Source: Nicotiana tabacum (lineage: Eukaryota > Streptophyta > Magnoliopsida > Solanales > Solanaceae). From it: DNA of 64,000 bases. Position 1 is the stretch's first letter. Every line of letters starts with the position of its first letter. Position numbers and translations under genes: made by a program. Below, in pieces: positions 57,149 to 64,000 of the stretch. The stretch lies in assembly GCF_000715075.1 (NCBI RefSeq), contig NC_134081.1:66265153-66329152 (forward strand). Direction: 5' to 3'. The notes under the pieces were generated by a model. The model was not told the DNA's origin, ran no database searches, and was given only the letters and a program-made list of their open reading frames with translations.

Positions 57149-60100
57149 TGTAACGACTCGGCCGGTCGTTTTGAGAATTTCAATTTCATTCGGCGGCATA
57201 AGGCCCTGAGCAGCTTCGTATTATGTGTATTGAATTGTGTGCATGGTTGAATTCAATTACCAGATGATTCGGAGTGATTTGGGACACTTAGTCCCTAAAA
57301 TGGAAGCTTAAGCCTTAGGATTTTGACCGTATTCGAAACTGTGTGAAGACGACTCCAGAATGGAGTTTCCTCGGTTCTGTAAGCTCTGTTGGGTGAATTT
57401 GGACTTAGGGGCGTGTCCGGATTGTGGTTTGGAGGTATGTAACTTATTTAGGCTTGAAATGGGGAAGTGGACTTTTTGATATCAGGGTCGGATTCTGATT
57501 CAGGAAATTGGAGTAGGTCCATAATGTTGAATATGACTTGTGTGCAAAATTTGAGGTCAATCAGACGTGGTTTGATAGGTTTCGGCATCGGTTGTAGAAA
57601 TTTGAAGTTTCAAGTTCATTAAATTTAGATTGGAGGGTGATTTGTGTTTTTAGAATTGTTTGATGTTATTTGAGACATCGAGCGAGTCTGTATTAGGGTA
57701 TTGAACTTGTTGGTATGCTTGGACGGGGTCCCGGGGGGCCCAGACGAGTTTCAGATGTTTTTCATGGTTTTGAACAGGTCTGGTTCTGGTATTTTTGCAC
57801 CTGCGACACTTTGGAGCGCAGGTGCAGCTCCTCTTCTACGGGAGCATGGTTGCTTATGCCATCATGGTGGCCTGGAGGCTCGCTCGCTTCTACGGAGGCC
57901 GGCACGCAGGTGCGAAGGCCGCTTTTGTGGTCCAGCGATCGCATATGCGAAGAAGCTTGCTTCTGCGCTTCATTTGGCGCTTCTGCTGGGCCGCTGGTGT
58001 GGCTTTAAATCCGCAGATGTGGATCCAGGCTTGGCCAGGTGAGTTCGCAGATGCGAACAATTTCTCGCAAATGCGAGAGCGCAGATGCCCTTCCTTGTCC
58101 GCAGATGCGGAAATCCTGGGCAGAATTATTTAAGTCGAGGGTTTGGCCATTTTCTTCATATTTTTAGTTTTAGACTTCTGTTTTGAGAGCTTCCTTGTGG
58201 GTTTTTCAAGCAAAACGATTGGGTAAGTGTTCTTCACTTGGAATTTAATATATTCCATGATTTTATCTTCATTTTTATCATTTAAATTGTGTTTTGAGTT
58301 GAGGAAAATAGAGGTTTTTGAATAAAAATTCCAAAATGAAAAAAATCATTATTTGAGGGACGAAATGGTATCCGAATTTGATAGTTTTTGTATGGTTGAA
58401 CTCGTATAGGAATGGATGTTCAGGTTTTTATGAAATTTTTTAGGTTTTGAGGTGCGGGCTCGGGGGTCTATTTTTTAGATTTTGATAAAGATTGAGCCTT
58501 TATGATCCGGAATAGTTTCTTATGAGTTTTATTTGTACTTTGAAGTTATTTTGGTTAGATTTGAGCCGTCCGGAGGTCATTTCACTCGAGAAGTTCATTT
58601 TAGAGTATCGGTTTGTCTTCTTTGAGGTAATTATCTTGCCTAATTTTGTGTGGGGGAACTACCCCTTAGGATTTGAGTCTTCTATGCTAATTGTAGTCCG
58701 TGTACGCGAGGTGACGAGTACGTGCTCGAACTTATTTGTGAAAATTTGGCCTTTTAGGGTTCTTAGGTCCATGTATTTGCTGAGTATGCAGTTGTTCTCA
58801 TTATGATTACGTTTTTTAATTATTAGTTTCACTTCTACCTGCTTTAATTAGAATTAATTGCTTTATGATCCGCCCTTGTTGCTTATTTGAGTCATATATG
58901 CCCTAACTGAAATTATTATCTCTTCTATCGCCATGTTGTCTTTTCCCTAACTGCTTTTCTTTATTTGAAGTTATAATTATCTCTTTTATAATTGTTCATC
59001 CTTAATTAAATTTGTTGTATCTCTTTCTTAAATGCCAACCTTAAAAGAAGTTAGATATCCTACATTTTAGTTGACTTGCCCTTATTTGGAATTATTCGCC
59101 TTGTGTTAGCTCCCTCGTTGTCGAACTGTACATTGTGGACCGTTGTTATATAATATTTCCTTTCTTGTTGAGTTGTTCTTATTATGACTAGCATTCTCTA
59201 TTGTGGCCACTCCTTGTGAATTAATTCCTCAGTTCCTTTAAGTTCTGGAATTTCTGAGTTGATTTATTTGTCATACTCTTGTATTAGTGTTATTGTTGTT
59301 GTTGTACTTTTTGTTCTTGCATATTTACTTTGGGACTATGAGGCGGTACCTCGGGAGATCCCCCTGTCTTGCATATTTACTTTTGGGACTATGAGGCGGT
59401 ACCTCGGGAGATCCCCTGTTGAGAATTTACTTTTGAGACTACGAGACGGTATCTCGGGAGTGCCCTTTGCTATGGGGTTGCATGAGGTTTCTGCCGTGCT
59501 ATTGTTACTATTGATATTTGCACATGTAGCATGACAAGGCGGGATATATATATATATGTGGGTTGCACATGTGGCGAGACAAGGTGGGAACATTATTATG
59601 CATGTGTGGCGAGACAAGGCGAGCATTTACTTTACTATTGCACACGTGGCGAGACAAGGTGGGCTATGTCAGGGGTTGATTTGTGATGGCATGGGGGCAT
59701 TCTTGTTGTTGATATTTTTTTAGTAGTACACTTATCTGTGTGAGCTATATCTTGTGAAAGTTGTGAGAAAATATTCTACGTGTTGTCCGTTATTTTCCTT
59801 ATGCTTACTAGCTGGTATGAACTATGTTAGGACACTTGCACAATCATACACGTAGTTAAGCACTCTTATCGGATAAGAGGTTTCTTTGATATTGTTGAGT
59901 ATAAATGCACACCTTTGCTTACTTGCCTTCTATTTGAGAATGGCTCTATATGGAACGCGAGTGATCTGTGCGGTTATGAGGTGTAATGAGGGCACAGGAT
60001 GCCAAGTGTTAGGGTTCAGGTATTGAGACCCGTGAGTTGTGATTTGTCCGAGGTTCGGTACCACGTAGAGTTTATTGAATAAAACTCGGTGTAAAAGTTG

Positions 60101-60784
60101 TCGTATTGTTGAGTTGTTACTTGTCCTTTCTTTATCTATAATTATCGGACTTAGGTTGTGTTTCCGTTCATTCTTCTATGTCATTATTATGGTGTTCCGT
60201 TGATAGTTGTTGTTTTCTTTCCTTATTGAAATTACCATATTAATTGCTACTTTGCATAAACTTTATGTAGATATCATACTTTGTTGTTTCTATACTGATA
60301 CTTGTTCAGGTTATTTAGTCCAGTAGGTGTCTTGACTGTACCTCGTCACTACTACAGTGAGGTTAGTCTTGATACTTGCCGGGTACCGCCGTGGTGTACT
60401 CATACTACACTTTTGTACATTTTTGTGTAGATCCAAGTATTTTCAAAGTCAGTTGATCATTAGCTAGCTGTGTGGACTGTTGCTGTGGAGACTCAAGGTA
60501 AACATGTCGCTGCGTTCGTAGGCTTCAGAGTCACCTTCCTATTTTGTATTCACACTGTTTTACCTATTTCCAAATAGTTGTTTTTAGAAATTTGTAGCAA
60601 ATCTCTGTAGAGCTTATGACTTGTACTACTGGTTTTGGGAATTGTAAATTTTATAGAGATTTCTATTTCAAAAGTTGTTAGATGTTATTTATTATTATTG
60701 TTATTCAGTAAATGTTAGGCTTACCTAGTCCCTAAGACTAGGTGCCATCACGATACCCAACGGAGGAGAAATTGGGCCATGACA
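57149..60784 (+). mobile_element. SL2, solo LTR of a Tekay/Del-like element
   Basis: It runs from TGTAACGACTCGGCCGG to GGGCCATGACA, 3636 bp, with attgg on both sides (57144-57148 and 60785-60789). It has no internal region. The CpG-rich array (GCAGATGCG, GCAGGTGCG words) is at 57797-58110. Signals that resemble splice sites are GGGTAAGTG (58221-58229), GAGGTAATTA (58624-58633) and TTTTTGTGTAG (60420-60430) before ATCC. GGAGACTCAAGGTA follows at 60487-60500. It is the longest and most complete relative of SL1. Confidence 0.95.
59320..59670 (+). repeat. tandem hairpin and GGCGAGACAAGG repeats in SL2
   Basis: Three units with TGAGG-CGGTA-CCTCG or CGAGA-CGGTA-TCTCG lie at 59330-59466. Four units containing GCGAGACAAGGYGGG follow at 59523-59670, with TATA dinucleotides between the first two. 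These are the plus-strand counterparts of 2555-2835 in SL1. Confidence 0.8.
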
Positions 60785-61558
60785 ATTGGACTCTGCCAAA
60801 CCCAAATTGCAAAGAATTTTATAACATCAGTCTAGAAAATCCTAAGCATCCTCAGAACGCTCACCATCATAGTGAGGAGGACATAACCTCTGAAACCTCT
60901 CAAGCCTCTTCTGCTCCTCAATAGACATAACAAGCTCAACCACGGGTCTGGCTACCATAATAGGTTTCTCGTCGCCAACTAGCAAAGCTCTTGGCATCGG
61001 AACCATCACTACTACCTGCTCTGAAGTACGAGCAATAGGGGACTGGGCTCCCCTCCTGCCTAAGATATGGATGGGGCCACTTGGTCATAGCCTTCAAAAA
61101 CATCAGTGCAATAATAAAATCCTTTGGATGCTGAGTGTGTACTAGAGCCTCAACATGGTCATCCATAACTCGATCCTCCACTTGAACCCCATGTGGGTTT
61201 TCTGACACTACCCTAGTGCGACCACGAGCTACGGTAGGTTCTTTACCTCTTAGCTATGACTGTGTGACCCCTAGGAAGAGCCTTGGCCCTACTCCGCGCC
61301 CTGCCTCTCCCGGCTATAGCTGGTGGTACTATTTCTCCATCGTCTACTACTATTGTTGAAGTAAGAGTTCTCACTATCTGTGAGAGAATAATAGAGAAAT
61401 ATTCAAACTTAGACCATAATCAACTCACGATAAGAATTCAAGAAAGGGAAGTTTCCTAAAGCCTTATAGGCTCTCGCAGATTGATACTGATGTCTCTATA
61501 TCAAGTCATAAGACCTTACTAGGACTGCTCATGACTTGTGAGACCCTAAGAACCTAGA

Positions 61559-61570
61559 GCTCCGATACCT
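61559..61570 (-). other. primer binding site, tRNA-Met type, mutated (E4)
   Basis: The minus strand reads AGGTATCGGAGC, two changes from TGGTATCAGAGC, four bases from the LTR end at 61575. Confidence 0.75.
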
Positions 61571-61574
61571 ACTT

Positions 61575-63311
61575 TGTCATGACCCAAAATTTCACCAAAG
61601 GTCGTGATGACGCCAACCTGCTTGTTAGGCAAACCAACACTTAATAACAACAACCGAAGACAAATTATTAAGTAATTAATATAGTTATGATTTAAAGTAT
61701 TATAGCAGAATAAGTCTTAACATAGTATCATGTATACACAAACTAAGAAAGGTCTAAACGCAACCATAATTGTCTCACAATACGCCCAAAACCTGGTATC
61801 ACAATGTCACAAGAATCTAATCAAGAGTGAATGGTCTCAACTAACAATAAACATCTGTTTGGAAGTAAGTACATAGACAGAGAATACATAAATCAACGAT
61901 GGGGGACTCATGTACTGTGTATCGAACAAGAGGGCAGCTCACTATGAACTCTCCAATAAAAGCTCCTTGGTAGCCAGATGTGTAGTATTAGGACTAATCT
62001 CAGGATCTACGTAAAAATATACAGAAGTGTAGTATGAGGACAAATCCAAAGTACTCGATAAGTATCAAGTCTAGTCTCGAAGAAGTAGTGATAACGGGCC
62101 GACGCTGACACTTACTAATAGTATAAATATTCAAGTGAGAACATAAATAATCAGGAAAATAAAGCATTATGACACCAAATAAGCTTAAAGGTAAAGGCAC
62201 GGTAAATTTGAAATTTAGACATGCTTTTTAAATAAAAGAGATATAATACAGTGTTAAGTAGCTCAATTGCTTTAAGTCATGATTGAGTCAATCAACGCTC
62301 AGATGTAATAGCTACTACATGATTCTAGGATGCAAATGCATGCTTATGATCACTCTCAATACCTCATAACACAAATTCGCATGCCCAACATTGTCTAAGT
62401 ATCCAAACTAAGAACCAATCTGTGTATCTATGCTCACAGGACTCAAAGTAACATGGGTAATCACCTAACTTCGGAGGAAAAGAGCCATATCCAAGCACTG
62501 TTGCAACGTACAATCCAATCAAATCATAATCAATAATCCATAATCCATATCCATATCAACTTATAATGTCCTTAGTGGCAAAATCCTCAACTTTCCTCAT
62601 TAACCAACTTTCGAACTTATGTATATGCATATGATATAATAAATACGCATCAAGAGATAAAAATAAATGCAGATGAGTAATAACATGAATAAGAGATGGT
62701 TATGTCCATGTAATTCAACTTTTCATAAAAGTTCATTATGTTCATTTAATATTCTTAAGTCTGATCATGTTATCAAATACGAGTAATAAGAGCCAATAAT
62801 CACTAAATCATTAGTCAAGTAAGGAATTTTACGAATAAGGTTAAAATAGATTCATGTTCAAATCAAAAATTCATAATTATAGCATGGTCTCTAATCATGA
62901 TTTAAGAATTCATCATTTAGTCTAAGCATCATAGAAAACATAGATAAACAATTTACATAGTCCAGGCATATTATAGGTCTAACACTATCCGACTATGGTC
63001 AAAACCTAGCTATGCCTATACGCTCATCAACTCGCATATATATGGAGCCATAATCAAGTAATAAGTAGCAAATAGATCACCTATGGGCAGATTTCTCTCT
63101 TACAAGGAGAGACAACATACTTATCTCCACCCGTAAACACTTTTAACCTTCCAAAATAGCTTTTCCCTTCAAATCTACCTCTAAACAACTCAAATATAGT
63201 CAAATATAACTCCATAACATCAACCAGAGCTTTAGGAATCTATTACAAACCATAAAGCTTCAATATTTAATCCCCTAAACGTCAATAAATTCAACCCATG
63301 CTCACATGGTC
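61575..63311 (-). repeat. E4 5' LTR, cut by E5
   Basis: The plus strand starts TGTCATGACCCAAAATTTC. It carries an acceptor-like ATTTTTACGTAG before ATCC (62007-62018, minus strand) and a decayed donor GAGATAAGTA (63118-63127). At 63311 the sequence changes abruptly to a plus-strand LTR start. In the 3' copy the LTR continues another 1.36 kb. Confidence 0.85.
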
Positions 63312-64000
63312 TATAACGACCCTACTGATTATTTTGAGCTTTGAGTAGCTTCGGATTATGCATGATGAATAGCGTGTATAGTTGTTTTTGATGTTCGAGA
63401 ATTTCGAGATTGATTTCGAAGAATGATACTTTATTTTGGAAGCTTTAAGTTGGAAGAGTTGACCAAAGTTTGACTTTTGAGTAAACGACCTCGGAATTGG
63501 GATTTCATGGTTTTAATAGGTTTGTATGGTAATTTTGGAGTTAGGCTTATGTTCGGATTTGGTTTTGCATGGTCTTAGAATATTTTGACCCTTTTTGCCG
63601 AAAGTTGGCAATTTAAAGAGTTGGAAAGTTTTTAAGTTTAACCGATAGTTGACTTTCATGATATCGGATTTAGATTATTGTTACGGAACTCGAAATAGGT
63701 TTGTTTTTTGAATGGAACTCTTATGAAAAGTTTGGTTGAGATCTAAAGTTTCTAAGTGTGAATTGTATGCTTGGTTGGATGTTTAGAAGTTCTTGAACTT
63801 AAGAGAAGTTCAACTTGTGGTTTGATCTTTGATTCATAGATGTGATGATCTCCTATGTGTTTGGAGGATTTGTATAGGTCTGGGTAGTGTTTATGGACTT
63901 GTTTGAATGTTTGGATGGGGTATTTTTGGGAGTGGCCTTTGGAAAAAGGCCAACAAACCAGCAGTTGCAGCAAAATGCCTTGTGTGGTACCACATGTGAC
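63312..64000 (+). mobile_element. E5, start of a plus-strand Ty3/gypsy LTR (right end outside window)
   Basis: TATAACGACCCTACTGATTA resembles the TGTAACGACC start of Tekay-like LTRs with G to A at the second base. Downstream phrases such as TTGACCAAAGTTTGACTTTTG and GGATTTGGTTTTGCATGG fit the U3 region of such LTRs. The last 20 bases contain the palindrome TGTGGTACCACA at 63983-63994, at the offset where a CpG-type word array starts in related LTRs. Nothing coding is visible. Confidence 0.7.

Larger units (their letters stand above)
56261..61383 (-). pseudogene. gag: E4 gag, split by solo LTR SL2
   Basis: The N-terminal part lies right of SL2. The start region at about 61377 reads IVRTLTSTIVVDDGE, with ATA where N has ATG, then an Arg-rich stretch AGRGRARSRAKA; a stop precedes the fragment MSENPHGVQVEDRVM (61208-60936). 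SL2 occupies 57149-60784. Left of it decayed capsid sequence continues to about 56700, and the zinc knuckle CFECREFGHMRRHC (C-x2-C-x4-H-x4-C) lies near 56470-56430. Collinear with gag of E2. Not expressible. Confidence 0.8.
50634..63311 (-). mobile_element. E4, old Tekay/Del-type chromovirus, outermost element
   Basis: On the minus strand: 5' LTR (63311 to 61575, cut by E5), primer site, gag (split by SL2), protease, RT, RNase H, integrase, polypurine tract, 3' LTR (52781 to 50634, cut by X'). The LTR pieces match each other (50643-51420 with 62525-63300). Coding parts are more decayed than in E2. No target duplication can be seen because both outer ends lie beyond other insertions or outside the window. 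Confidence 0.87.

Noticed and set aside
57701..58042. Overlapping plus-strand frames of 97-113 codons in the CpG-rich array of SL2 (also 14597-14908 and 18405-18695 in N)
   Set aside because: CpG-rich DNA has few stop codons in all frames; the predicted peptides differ between LTR copies and carry no family motif.

Overview
This window looks like intergenic heterochromatin of a large plant genome. No host gene, tRNA or rRNA gene was recognised; almost every base can be assigned to a transposable element. The LTRs of the form TGTAACGACC...ATGACA with a tRNA-Met primer site (TGGTATCAGAGC), the Athila-like elements with a tRNA-Asp primer site (TGGCGCC...) and the CACTA transposon are what one expects in a dicot. 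My guess is Solanaceae, possibly Nicotiana, from general familiarity with such LTRs; no search was run.

The window is a set of elements nested inside one another. Names used below are local. Outermost is E4 (50634-63311, minus strand, Tekay/Del-like chromovirus). In its 3' LTR sits X' (21240-22430 plus 49824-50633, plus strand, only LTR visible). Inside X' lie E1 (before base 1 to 21239, plus strand, Athila-like, gag and protease only) and E3 (22431-49818, minus strand, Athila-like with gag, protease, RT, RNase H, integrase and an env-like reading frame). E1 holds a solo LTR SL1 (1443-4263), a truncated CACTA transposon (about 5019-11691) and a gag-only Tekay-type element N (14055-20451). E3 holds E2 (23354-37080, minus strand, Tekay/Del chromovirus) inside its 3' LTR. 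E2 holds solo LTR A (28262-31891) in its reverse transcriptase, and A holds solo LTR B (29651-31875). E4 also contains solo LTR SL2 (57149-60784), and a further LTR, E5, starts at 63312. Target-site duplications support most of these insertions: ttata for E2, cttct for A, cttgc for B, attgg for SL2, and near matches for SL1 and E3.

All the protein-coding parts are decayed by stops, frameshifts or deletions, so no element here looks autonomous. E2 has lost RNase H, N has lost everything after gag, and E1 has no RT or integrase.

The most interesting signals are in the LTRs, not in the genes. (1) LTRs of quite different families carry a stretch of about 160-350 bp made of CpG-rich short palindromic words (different words in each family); in the Tekay-like LTRs it lies at nearly the same offset, about 630-1060 bases from the LTR start. 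(2) Downstream of it the Tekay-like LTRs keep canonical 5' splice-donor sequences and a matching 3' splice acceptor, suggesting a spliced leader. (3) Within that putative intron are tandem arrays of small hairpins whose stems change in a compensatory way around a fixed loop. These look like one shared promoter-plus-leader architecture that has been rewritten in each family.
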